Source: Geosiphon pyriformis (lineage: Eukaryota > Glomeromycota > Glomeromycetes > Archaeosporales > Geosiphonaceae). Taken from it: 64,000 nt of DNA. A program made the position numbers and the translations under genes. Positions 24,257 through 35,175 of this stretch are shown here, piece by piece; the stretch's first letter is position 1, and each line of letters begins with the position of its first letter. Where the stretch lies: NCBI GenBank assembly GCA_016748015.1, contig JAAOMT010000703.1:62001-126000 (forward strand), written 5' to 3'. The notes under the pieces were generated by a model. The model did no database searches and was not told the DNA's origin. It saw only the letters and a program-made list of their open reading frames with translations.

Positions 24257-26055
24257 ATGAAGAAGGCTACCAAAGTTTCTGGTTCTGAGGATGGTTTTAA
24301 GATGGTCGTGTCGAGGAAGAAGAGAAAGGGTAGTGTATTGGCAGAGAGTGTTGATAATAGAGAGGTTGCTGATAAAGCTCTTGGTAATCATTCATGGGGT
24401 TCTGAGGCAGGTGACACTATTGAATCTGAGAGTATTGACATGAAGGAGAAGTGCTTGGTTAAGGAAACCAGTGTTAACTATAGTGAGAATGGTGCTTTCG
24501 CAGAAGGAGATCCTGATCAAACGCCTAAAAATTTGCATGTAAAGACCAAGAAGGTGTTAGGAAAGCCTCTGGGTGTAATTGATTATGATATTGTCAATGC
24601 AGACGATAACATGTTAGACGGTTCCTTCCTTCTCCCACCCTCTTTGTCTATCAAACTGTCCATTCAAGTGTCTGTTCGCAAATCCTTTGCTTTGGATATT
24701 GATCTCATGACTGTTGCTGGAAAATCATCTCAGGAAAAATTGAACTTTGTCAAAAAAATTTTTCAAGTGTAAATGGTTTTGGGAGGGCCTTTACTCCCTC
24801 AAAATTTGGTGGAATCATCTGGGCATCTTTCACTTCTGAAAAAGTGATGATGACAGCTGCTTAATTAGCAAATGATTATAGTGTTGTGGTAAACACTGAT
24901 CTTAAGCACCCTATCAACAATCGTATGAATTGGGCAATTGTGTTAAAAAAAATTCCTGTGGGAACTTCCATCGAGACAGTGTGTGCAGTCATTTCTGAAT
25001 TTGGGCTTATTAAGTTGATCAAAATGCAGTTGGTGAGTCTATGGCAAAAGATGATTATTGAATTGGAAGATCAAATTCAGGCTGATTTCTTGGTGGCTAA
25101 GTGGTCTGTCCTTATTGGGAAAGATGCAGTGCGTATGGCCTGGGCCAATGTTTACAAACAGATGTGGGATGCCAGAGATGAGTTCAGAGCTTTGCTTTAC
25201 ACTCTTCCTATAGGCATTACTGCTTATGATCTTTGGAACTTCATTGGTTCAGTTGGTGGGAAAACATGTGTTATTAAATGCAGCTCTGTTAGTTATGTCC
25301 AAGCATGCTGTGCTACTGTGTGCTTCGATTCTGAAGGTAGCCTTATTTAGGCGATGGCAAACACTCTTATTATAAAAAGCGTTGGTCTCCGATGGTCTTG
25401 TTTAACCACTGCACTGTGCTCAATTTGCAGAAATTCCAGTCATACATCTCTCGCTTGTCGTACTGCTGGTGTGTCCTCAAGTCCTAAGAGCAAGAGAGCT
25501 CCTCTCTCAGCTCAGAATCAGCTCCATCTGGCTAAGATATATGAAAAAAAATCTGCCCCCATTTCCCATCCTTTGGCTTTCGGTGAAAAAACTTGGGCCT
25601 CCGTGGTTGGTAAACTATTCTCATTAATGTCATTTAGTGGTTCAGTTCAATCTGGTTTCATATCTTATGATAAACCTCTCCTGACTATTAGTGGTGAATT
25701 GGAAGACTGTTTGAAGAATATTGAGAACAGTCTTGTCAGCCTCACAGGACAAATTGGTGAGTTGGCTAAGAGATTGAACTCATTCATGCCAGCAGTTTTC
25801 CAGCCTAGCTCTGGATGTCAGCTGCCAGTGATCCCCTCATTGTGGAATCAAAAGGAGGATATAGTGATGGGAGTGAGTTTGGGTGATGTCACTGGTGACA
25901 AGACTGCTGTTGTTCTTGGTTCAACTGCCTCACCTGAGGTTGTGAAATTGGAAAACATGTTGGAGGGTCTCTCTGCTTTGGTCATGAGCCTATCGGCGTG
26001 CTTAGATGGTTTGGCTTTGGCTGGTGGTGTTCTTCCTCTACCTCATTCTCAATGA
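24257..26055 (+). pseudogene. LINE D ORF1: RRM-like and CCHC nucleic-acid-binding protein, broken
   Basis: ATG at 24,257 is followed by a charged, low-complexity N-terminus (SRKKRKGS). An RRM-like core has AIVLKKIPVG as the RNP2-like strand and KMIIELEDQ as the RNP1-like strand. A canonical zinc knuckle, CSIC-x4-H-x4-C (about 25,419-25,460), is intact here and lost in LINE A. A Leu/Ser-rich C-terminus (LKNIENSLVSL, KLENMLEGLSALV) may form a coiled coil. Three lesions: a 1-nt frame slip in the A/T run at about 24,750-24,766, TAA at 24,861 (AA-stop-LAND, probably CAA before) and TAG at 25,348 (probably CAG before). The last base triplet overlaps the ORF2 start (ATGA). Confidence 0.88.
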
Positions 26056-29000
26056 GTGGTCTGGTATGAAAGATTGCTACATATAATGTTCGTGGGTTGA
26101 ACAATTCTGCGAAGCAAGATGATGTCATTCGTTGGCACAGAGATATAAACAATTTGGTTTCAATTATTACTAAAACAAAGTTAAAAGATAGAATTCGACT
26201 TTGGATTGCTAATAAATTCGATGGTGTTTGGGTCTTCATTTCTGGTTTGGATTCTGGTTACCTTGGTTCTGGTGTGTCAATTATTATGAACAACACTCTG
26301 GCAAAACATGTATATAAAGTTGTTAAGGTTCCTGGATGACTTTTGTCTGTCAAGTTGCTCTTCAGAAATAAGCTTTTGGTATCAATTCTGGGTTTGTATG
26401 CGAGTGCTTCAGTGTTCGCACACTTCTTACAAGCGGATGAAATAAACTCTTTGATTGCTAAAGCTGTTAATAAGTCATCTTTTGTGATATTGGGCAGCAA
26501 TTTCAATGAAGATGGTTCTCACAGGTGTGCTAGTTTCAGGAAATGTTTTGATTTGGGTTTGGTCAATGCCTTGGGAGGGAGTTTATTTGGGAGGAATGTG
26601 ACTTGAACCAATTCTTAAAGGGTGGCCAAAGTTATTGATTATGTGTTCATGTTATCGAGCTTGGTCAACACAATCTTAAATCAAAGTGTAACTGGGGTTG
26701 ATGAATATTTCAATACTGATCATAAGACTGTTACTGTTTCCATGGGCCTGGGTGGTCTTTTGGATGTTAATTTGATGTCTCTTCACAAGCAGGCAAATAA
26801 AAATCAGTGGAAGTTCAATTTTAAGAATGCTACGGCTGCCAAATAGGCTGCATTCAAGGAATCTTCTGCTGCCACCACAGTAATGTTTAAGTGCGAGTTT
26901 GATGCTGCTCTATTGTTTCTGGATCTGGATGCTATGTGGGATGTCATCAGCAAAATTGTGTGCTTATCAGTGAGTAATATTTTCAAAAAAAAATGGTTCA
27001 AGGGTTATGATAATATGTTTACTAAGAAATCTTCTAAGTTTGACAAGCTAGAACTTTTGGTGTCTAAACTAGTTAAAGCATCACGTTTGGTTTCTTCTGA
27101 GGAATTTGTTGCACTACTGAGTATGTGGAATTTGTTGGATGCTACAAATGCTTCTGTGATGGAGTCTCTTTTTCTTTCAGGGTTGTATTTTGAGGTCATA
27201 AGATCTGTCTTGTTCAGAGTTAGGAAGTTGTATCGTTCCTCTAAATTGTCCGAGTTAAAGCGTGTTAAAGAATCTCATATCAGATCAACAGTTAGTAGAA
27301 GAATGAAAAGTTTTGAGATGGATAAGGGTCATACAATTAGGAGTGTGCTAAAATGCTCTTTTCACAAGGTGGTATTGAATCATTTGGTTGTTGATGATGA
27401 ACTGGTTTTGGATCCTAGTTTGGTTAAATCTAAGGTGGATATTATCATGGAAGGCTGGACCAGAAAATGCAAGTTGGTTGCTGATGTCTCTGCTGATTGG
27501 TGTCACCAGTACCAACCCTTGAAGTATGTATTTGATGAGGCATTTTTGAGAATAATGGATCCTATTAGTTCTGTTGAGTTGCTTAGTGTTGTGTTGGACT
27601 TGCCTAATGATAAAGCTGCTGGTTTGTCTGGTATTTTGAACAAGCTTTGGAAGCATTGTGACGAATTGGTTCTGGATATGTTGTTGGTGCTCTTGAACTC
27701 TTGTTTGCTCTGTGAGTCAGTTTCTGGCCCTTGGAGGGAAGCTTGGCTGTCTATAATTCCCAAATCTTATGAGTGGAAGGGAGTTCTTATGAACACTCGA
27801 CCCATTGCTTTGATTGAAACCACTCATAAGATCTTTTCAAAGATCTTATCAGACAGGATTTCTTTAGTGTGCAGTACTCACAATGTTCTCCATGGAGACA
27901 ATTTTTCTGTTTTGAAGGGCATAACGACACAGTCTCCTATCTTTGCTGTTGGCTCTGTGGTTGAGAATGCTCTGGAAAAGAACCGTGAGCTTTGGCTGGT
28001 ATTGCAGGACATAAAGAAGGCCTATGATTCTGTTGGCTGAGAGCATTTGAAAAGAAGTCTAATTAAGATTAAGATGTGTGGCAGGTTTATTCAATTTTTT
28101 GGTGGCATTCACAATAACCGAGTCAACCAAGTAATAACTGGCTTTGGCTTAACTGATGGTTATCAAGTCCATGATAATCTCGATCAAGAGGAAGTGTTCT
28201 CACCTCTTCTCTGATGTATATTTTATGATTCTCTTTTGTGTGAAGTCAAGAGACAAGAAGAATTTTGTGGATATAGGTTGAATTCTCATTTCATTACTAA
28301 GACTGGCCATGTTGAACCTCAAGCTGGTTTTTCTTTTTTCTTTGCAGCTGGTGCTTTTGTGGACGATACAATTTGGGTCGGCTGCAGTTAGGCTGCAACA
28401 CAACACATTCTCAATGTTGCTAGTGAATTTTTTAGAATTAATAATATTTCAATTAACAATGACAAAACGGTGGCAATTCCTATTAACTGTAGGGTTGTGA
28501 GCCTCTTTCTGACAATCAGTGGTTCACCAATTTCTATTGCCAAGAAAGGAGAACCTCACTGGTATTTGGGCATCTTTCTGTCTATGAATGGTTTGTCAAA
28601 GCCCAGTTTGGCCAAGATGCATTCAGATGTCCAGTTTTTCACCAATCTCATCCTGAAAAAGACCATCTCTGATAAGCAGTTCTTGTATTTGGTTTTGGCG
28701 GTTCTTCAACTCATTGTCAGTTATAGAACGCAGTTTAGTTTTGTTCTACTTAGTATTTGTTGTAAATGGGATGCTCTGATTTGTAAAGGCTTCAAATCCA
28801 AGGTGGGTCTTTCTTTGGACTTTCCCAATAATGCTTTTCATCATCCATTCCTTTACGGCTTAAAGACTTTTGAGTAGATTCAGGCTAAGAGTAAGTCGGC
28901 ATCCGTAGTGTGTTTTGCCAATGCTGTTAGAATCCTGGGTCAGTTGTTTTTCCATAGGTCTCATGACTTACAGACTTTGAGCTGGTGCCCTGTGCACCCT

Positions 29001-30743
29001 TTGGTCTCCCCGGTTTATTTAAAATTAAATCCCTCGAACAATTTTCTGGCGGGTGTGATTCATATTTTTGCCGACTGCAGCTTATCCTTTAGTAGTCCCA
29101 ACCCCAATGCATTCTGATTCTTCTGTGGAACTTCCATGTCTTTGGTTCTTGAGGAGGTGAAATTCTCTAGGTGTTTATCCTCACTTTGGCAGTATGAAAT
29201 TGTCTTTGTGGAACAATTGCATCAATGCAATGGTGGTGTTTTTGACTGAAAGACTTTCAAGTATTGGAAAAGGCTGGATCTGCGTGGCCCCATTCCTGAT
29301 TGGTTTAGTGTCTCTGTTGGTTATCTTGGTAGTGCGGGGTTGTCTTTTTCTGTTCATGGCTGTTCAGTGGGCATTTCTTCTGCTCCTAGTGTCTTGGAAT
29401 CCACTGATTTTGATTTGGTTTGTAATCGTTTGTTGGGATTGGGTGCTGATAGTCTTTTAGTCTATACTGATAGATCCTTGGCTGGTTTGGGCACTCTCAG
29501 TGTTAAATCGGGTGTGGTGGTTTTCTTCAATAATATTAATATGGGTTTAAGTGTTAAGATCTCAGGTTTGTTGTTATCTACTTTGGCGGAATTGCAAGCT
29601 ATTACATTTGCTCTTGAGTGTGTTCCTACAGTTAGCAAAGTTAGCTTATTTTCAGATAGTCAGGCCATGTTGAACGCTTGCAGGTCAGAATTGGGTTTTG
29701 CACATCTGGATTTTCGGAATAGTTGTTGGGTGAAGTGCCATTATATTGCTAGTCTTGTTCATGCTAAGAGGTTGGATGTCAGCTGGTGTAAGATTAAAAG
29801 ACATTCTGGTGTTGTAGGTAATGACCAGGCTGATGATCTGGCTGGCCATACAGCTTTTTCTGATTTTGTTCTTCCTTCCTGGCTGGACGAGTGGTTTATC
29901 CTGGCTGGTGGTAGTCCAGTTTCAGGTAATTCTAGGCATTTTGTGCATAACATTTATCGGTCCATTCATTGTTCACGTTGGGGTTTCAGTTCAGGTAATA
30001 AGGTTGTCGCTGGCGGATTGCTCACAGATATCGATTGGCACAGGTTCTCTTCTGTCTGGCATCCCAATTCACACATGGCTGCTGGTTTCACCAGTATTCG
30101 GACCGCTGGCTTGTCCACGTATTTTATAAAAGCTCTGCATCATAGACTGCCTGTGGCCATTCACAAACGCCTTTATGATAGGAGTTATCCTAGTGTGATT
30201 TGTTTGTTTTGTGGAAGTGTGGAGGTCTCGGACCATGTTTTTTCTTGTGATTCTGACTTTGCTAATCGTGATCGGCTGCTTGGTGATTTTGCGGTTAAAT
30301 GGGAAGGCATTTCTGGCCTTTGTGGCCCTTCTTCTCGCATGCTGCAAACTTTTTCTTCATGTGTTTTTGACACCTCAGTCTGTGTTGCTCTATGCAAAGG
30401 CTTTGTTTTTAATAATTGGTTTTTTGAGGCGGTTTCTGTTTTTGGTGACCTAAAACTTGCTGGTGCAAAAATTGTGGACTTTGTCTGTGATTTTTGCCTA
30501 GCTTTTAGAAATAAGGTTTGGTTGGTCTGTGTCAAACATTGTGTTTTTATGGAAAAGCATGGGTTAATTCCTCGAGATAGTTCTATGCCAGTTTCTATTT
30601 CTGGTCTGTTTTCCCTGTATTCGGCTGGAGTTATCAGATTGTTGGGTATTGATGATGTATTAGATATTAGGTTTGGTTTGCGCAAATTTAGTTTGTTCAT
30701 TTCAGGCACTTTAGATGCAGTTTCTGTTCATATAGATGCATAG
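26052..30743 (+). pseudogene. LINE D ORF2: endonuclease-RT-RNase H polyprotein with 11 in-frame stops
   Basis: 1,564 codons in one frame with no frameshift. Endonuclease: YNVRGLN, ITKTKL, LGSNFNEDG, VIDYVF, TDHKTV. RT: NDKAAGLSGILNKLWKHC, RPIALIETTHK, VLKG, and FVDD at 28,356-28,367 intact. RNase H: Asp 29,469, Glu 29,589 and Asp 29,655, then KRHSGVVGNDQADDLA. C-terminal finger: CLFC-x7-H-x3-C. Stops are at 26,067, 26,337, 26,604, 26,616, 26,844, 28,038, 28,212, 28,389, 28,875, 29,115 and 29,247. Seven fall on Trp codons conserved in sister copies and two on Gln codons. From 29,250 to the end (RNase H and C-terminus) the frame is open. It would nick target DNA and reverse-transcribe its own RNA if intact. 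Confidence 0.93.
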
Positions 30744-30873
30744 TGTTGTTCTGCTTGGCCTAAGTGGCTAGTCATGTGTAGAAAGTGCATGATTCATGCC
30801 TAATTTAGATCAATTATTTGATATATAGTTTTAGGTTGTGTTTGGACTTCACTCAATAAACGTATAAAAAAAA
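30744..30873 (+). other. LINE D 3' UTR / conserved tail
   Basis: Contains ggctagtcatgtgta (30,766-30,780), a CTCAATAAAC polyadenylation-like motif near 30,851-30,860, and ends in an A run directly before the right target duplication. Confidence 0.8.
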
Positions 30874-30884
30874 ATATAGAACAA

Positions 30885-31029
30885 TATATAAAATAACAAT
30901 AAAAATAAATAAATTAGTTAATTATAATAATTTGATTTTATATAATTTAAAATATTCAACTATTAATTTTGTTAATAATATAATTTGTATTTTTTTTTAA
31001 ATATAAATAAATAGTAATATTAATATTAT
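30885..31029. other. AT-rich spacer between LINE copies
   Basis: A/T-only sequence between the right target duplication of LINE D and the truncated start of LINE E. It may be the remainder of the fossil that D inserted into. Nothing is readable. Confidence 0.4.
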
Positions 31030-33450
31030 TATAAATATATTGGCTAAAACTGACCAGATAAAAATTAGTGGTAATAAACCTTTATTTTTTGTAACTGGTA
31101 CTTTAGTTAATAACATAATATAAATAAGAAATAATCAAATCTCAACTCAGCATATTTTGGATATTGCTAGTGAATTTTTTGTAATTAATAATATTTTTAT
31201 CAATAATAATAAAACTATTACCATTTTTATTAATTATAGGGTGTTAAATGTTTTATTGTGCATTAGTAAACAACTTATTTTTATTGTAAAAAGTAATAAA
31301 TCTCATAGATATTTGGGTATTTTTTTATTAACAGAAAAATTGTCCAAGCTAAGTTTTGCTAAAACACAATCTAATATTAGGTTTTTTTTGAATATGATTT
31401 TCAAGAAGGCAATTTTTAATAAACAATTTTCTTATTTGATTTTGGTAGTTTTGCAGCCTATTATCAATTATTATATGCAATTCAGTTTTTTGCCAAAAGT
31501 ATGTGTTAAAAATAGAATATTATGATAAAAAAAAGGTTCAGATTTAAGGCTTATTTGCCAAAAAATCTTTTCAATAAAGCTTTATATTATTTTTTTCTTT
31601 ATAATTTAAAGTTTTTTAAACAAATACAGATTAAAGCCAAGATTGTTTCAGTAATTAAATTTTTTAACTCATCTAAGATTTTTGGCCATTTATTCGAATA
31701 TTATGTTCTAAATCTGTAAGTTTTGAAATAAGTACTTTTGAATCTTTTGCATTATTTAGTTAAGTTGAGAGTCAATCTTATGAATAATTTCTTGGTGGAA
31801 GTTATGAAAATTTTTTTAGATACTAAAACATCTTTGGCCAATATTTTACCTTGTGTGTTTTGTGGTTTTGGTCATTATTTAATGTCAAAAATTTTGGCTA
31901 AGATCTATTATTTTAATGTAGTGCATTTTTTAAAATGTTTTAGTATAGCTTTTGAGAATTGTTTGCTAATCAAGCATAGTCTGGTTATGGATTAGAAAAC
32001 TTTTTGGCATTGAAAAAAATTGACTCCAAAAGATTTAGTACCAGTCTGGTTTAGTAAGACATTAATATATATAAACAATCACTTATTAGGATCTGATGAT
32101 AGTGCTGTTGACTTAAACTATTCTAACTTTTTTTGTTTAGGCAATTTTTTGGATGTTCACAAATGTTTGCATAAGATTTGAGCTAAAACAATAAATATTT
32201 ATACTGATGACTTATTAAAAAATTTGAGTACAAAAGATGTTGCTTGTAGAGCACCAGTTTACTTCTTTGAGATTAGAATAGATGTTGGTATTAAAGTATG
32301 TGAATTGCTGCTCTCTATGTTGTCAAAGTTGTAGACAATAACCCTGGCTTTAGAGTGTGTCTTTTTATTTTGTACAGTTGTCTTATATGTAGATAGTCAA
32401 GCAGCTTTAACCACATATTTGTTGAAATATGAACAGAATTAGCCTGACTTTTGTAATAAATATTAAGTAAAAAGACATTATATTGCTAATTTGATTAGGT
32501 TTAAAAATATTTTAGTTAAATAGATTAAGGTGAAAAATTACTTAAATGTTATAAATAATAATTATACAAATTTTCTGGCTTGTACTACAGCACAATCAGA
32601 TCTGGTTTTTTTTATTGAGATTTATGAAAAGTTTTTTGTTGTGGATGGTTTGGTTGTTTTAGATAATGCTTACCATTTTATTCAGAATATTTATCAGACT
32701 ATAGATTGAGTTTTATAGAAAGCAGGTTCTAGTACAAATGTTTTAAACAGTTCAGTTATCTAGTACATGGATTGGGAATGTACTGCCTCAGTTTGACATC
32801 CAAACTCTTATATACTGACTGGATTTACCAATAAGAAGTCAGCTATTCTATATACATATTTGATAAAAACTGTTCACAAAAAATTGCAAATAGTTGTTTG
32901 TAGAAGACTATATGACAAAAATTATCTGAGTGTTTTGTGTTTAATATATAGTAATGTAAAATTATTTAATTATGTTTTTACTTGCTTTGTGAATGCCTCT
33001 GTATATTCTAATATTGTGTCTAATTATGTTGGTAAAAAATTGTTTCTTAATATCATCTTTAATGCTGAATATTCTTTTGAAAATTTTTAATATTGGTATA
33101 TATACTGTTTTGTGCAAAGATTTTGTTTTTAAGAAATAAATTGATAAAATGATTTCTGTTTTCACTGATAAAAAAAGAGCAATATTAGTGGTAATTAATT
33201 TTATCTATTATTTGGCTAATAACTATTGCAGTAATTCTTGGCTGCTAAGGTCTAAGTTTAGGGTGAATATTGACTAATTTATTATATAGAAAAGATTTTT
33301 GTTTTATTGTATGGTTTATCCAGTTTTCTATTTAAAAAAGTGGTTTACTTGCTTGGTATTGCTGAGTTTTTTGCTGTTAATTTTGGCTTATAAAAATGGT
33401 TTTTGTTTTTTTTGGTTTAAACAATAGTACAAAAATTTTTATTAGTATAT
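31030..33450 (+). pseudogene. LINE E ORF2 remnant: RT palm/thumb to C-terminus
   Basis: Readable segments in order: DIASEFFVINN, HRYLGIFLLTEKLSK, FSYLILVVLQPIINYY (RT), then LFEYYVLNL, VNLMNNFLVEVMKIF, and RNase H words NIYTDD, ALECVFLFCTVVLYVDSQAA. The RNase H Glu appears as Lys (SMLSKL, stop). The C-terminal finger region is CLIY...NYVFTC, with the second Cys changed to Tyr. Many TAA/TAG/TGA stops and several frame changes. No function is expected. Confidence 0.8.
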
Positions 33451-33575
33451 AGTGTTGTCTTAATTGGCCCGAATATCTAGTCATGTGTAAACAATACATA
33501 AGCCATATTTAGTTTAATTTTGCTTTGTTTCTGTATACTAGATAGTAGTTAGACTGTATTCATTAAATAAAATAA
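31030..33575 (+). mobile_element. LINE E, degraded 5'-truncated copy
   Basis: Starts inside the RT domain (AKTDQIKISGN, then LVNN in place of the FVDD box) and runs to the conserved tail (atctagtcatgtgta, 33,475-33,489; CTAGATAG near 33,540; A-rich end). More eroded than A, B or D, but clearly the same family. No firm target duplication was seen. Confidence 0.82.
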
Positions 33576-34010
33576 AATAAAAATAAGTATATAATACAGT
33601 TTTGTTTAGTTTAAATAATTTGTTATATATAGTAAGTAAATAATTTATATTTAGTTATAAATACTTAGTTTGTTTATATATATTAAATAACATATAAGTT
33701 ATATTTATAAAACAAATTTTAAAAAAAATTAAATACAAGTTATTAAAAAATATTATTTAATCAAATTTCTGTTTTTTATATAAAAACTTAACCAAAATTT
33801 TTATATTTTATAAATATTTTTAATAATATTATCTATATAATAATATTAAATTACAAAAACTTACTTAAAAAAACTATTTATAATATTAATATATTAAAAA
33901 TTAATTGCTTAAAACTTATTTATTAAAAATTAGTAAAATATTTAATGTGTTTTTGAATAAATATGTTTTGAATTTTATATTTTAATTTTTATAATTGTTT
34001 TAAATAACTT
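33576..34010. other. AT desert, nothing recognised
   Basis: About 430 bp of A/T-rich DNA between the poly-A end of LINE E and the target site of LINE F. No protein words or repeats assigned. Confidence 0.45.
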
Positions 34011-34020
34011 AAATAGCTAG

Positions 34021-35028
34021 TGTCACCACATCGCCAATGTCATTTATCGCAAAAACTTGGATGTGAATTGGGTTAAGGTCAGGGGTCATTTGGGCATTTC
34101 AGGGAATGAGCATGCTGATGTGCTTGCTAGGGTTGCTGCTTTTTCTGCCCGGAGCCTACCTTATCTAGTCAGTAAAAATTTTTTAAGAGCTGGTAGCACT
34201 GCGGTTTCTGGTAACTCTAAACACTTTGTTCATGATGTTTTTTGGTCAATTAATCAGACATGTTAGAAAGTTGGTTCTGGTTCTCAGGTTGTTCTAGATA
34301 GTCTGCATACTGATATTAATTAGTTGAGGTTCTTTTCAGTGTGGCATCCTGACTTCCATTTGGCTTTGGGGTTCACCAGTTTATGAACTGCTGGCTTTCA
34401 GACATACTTTATGAAAGCCTTTCATCATCAACTTCCTGTTGTAGTACACAAGCGTTTATATAATAAGGATTATCCTAGTGTAGTGTGCTTGTTCTGTGGT
34501 AGGATCAAAGTTTCTGACCATGTATTTTCCTGTTTGTTTGATGCTTTTGATCATTCTTGGTTGTTGAATGATTATGCATTAATTTGGAAAGCATGTTCTG
34601 GTTTAGCTCGGTTTTTTTTATGTGTTTTGTAGTTGCTTTCAACATGTGTCTCTGATGTTACGGTTTGTATGGCTCTGTGTAAGGGCTTTGTTTTTGGTGA
34701 GTGGTATCGTGAATCAGTTTCAGTCTTTGAAGATTCCAAGATTGCGGCTTTCAACATTGTGGGTTTTGTGTGTGAATTTTGTCTTTCTTTTTGGGATAAT
34801 ATTTGGTTGGTCTGTGCCAAGCACCAGGCTTTCATGGAAAAGAATGAGTTGATCCCACATGATGATTTTATTCCTGTCTCAGTTTTTGGTTTTTTTAAAG
34901 TATTTTCGTCTGGTGTGGTTAGGTTGTTGGGTATTTCTGAAGCTTTTGGTGTCAATTTCGGGTTTTGTAAACATTGTCTATTTTTCTTAGGTATTGGTGA
35001 CATGGTCTCCATTCATATAGGTGCATAG
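34021..35028 (+). pseudogene. LINE F ORF2 C-terminal fragment (RNase H end, CCHC finger)
   Basis: 336 codons in one frame from the insertion junction (CHHIANVIYRK...) to the stop at 35,026-35,028. It includes the final RNase H motifs (NWVKVRGHLGISGNEHADVLA) and an intact finger CLFC-x7-H-x3-C, then the conserved C-terminal block ending in SIHIGA. Four stops: TAG 34,264 and TAG 34,321 (at conserved Trp), TGA 34,384 (CGA-like Arg position) and TAG 34,630 (CAG-like). No frameshift. Having no promoter or RT, it was dead on arrival. Confidence 0.9.
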
Positions 35029-35165
35029 TATTGTTCTGATTGGTCTGAGTGGCTGGTCATATGTAGAAAAAGCATGATTCACTTCTAGTTTAGATTATTT
35101 AATTGATGTATAATACTAGACCGTGTTTGGATTTTACTCATAAAGCGAATAAAAAAAATAAAAAA
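34021..35165 (+). mobile_element. LINE F, short 5'-truncated insertion with target duplication
   Basis: Flanked by the 10-bp direct repeat aaatagctag at 34,011-34,020 and 35,166-35,175. The body begins inside the RNase H domain and ends with the conserved tail (ggctggtcatatgta, 35,051-35,065) and an A-rich run. Its sequence is visibly richer in G+C than the flanking desert, and it carries few lesions, so it is one of the younger insertions. Confidence 0.92.
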
Positions 35166-35175
35166 AAATAGCTAG

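Larger units (their letters stand above)
24098..30873 (+). mobile_element. LINE D, full-length non-LTR retrotransposon (inactive)
   Basis: Bounded by an 11-bp direct duplication, atatagaacaa, at 24,087-24,097 and 30,874-30,884. Contents: 5' UTR (about 160 bp), ORF1 24,257-26,055, ORF2 26,052-30,743, 3' tail with an AATAAA and a poly-A run. It is the best preserved long copy in the window, 6.8 kb. It inserted into an older LINE fossil. Inactivation is by substitutions creating stops in both ORFs and one indel in ORF1. Confidence 0.95.

Noticed and set aside
29759-30709. Long antisense ORFs opposite the RNase H/C-terminal part of LINE D.
   Set aside because: They mirror an open sense frame; their residues (Thr/Ser/Lys/Asn-rich) are what the complement of such a frame gives.
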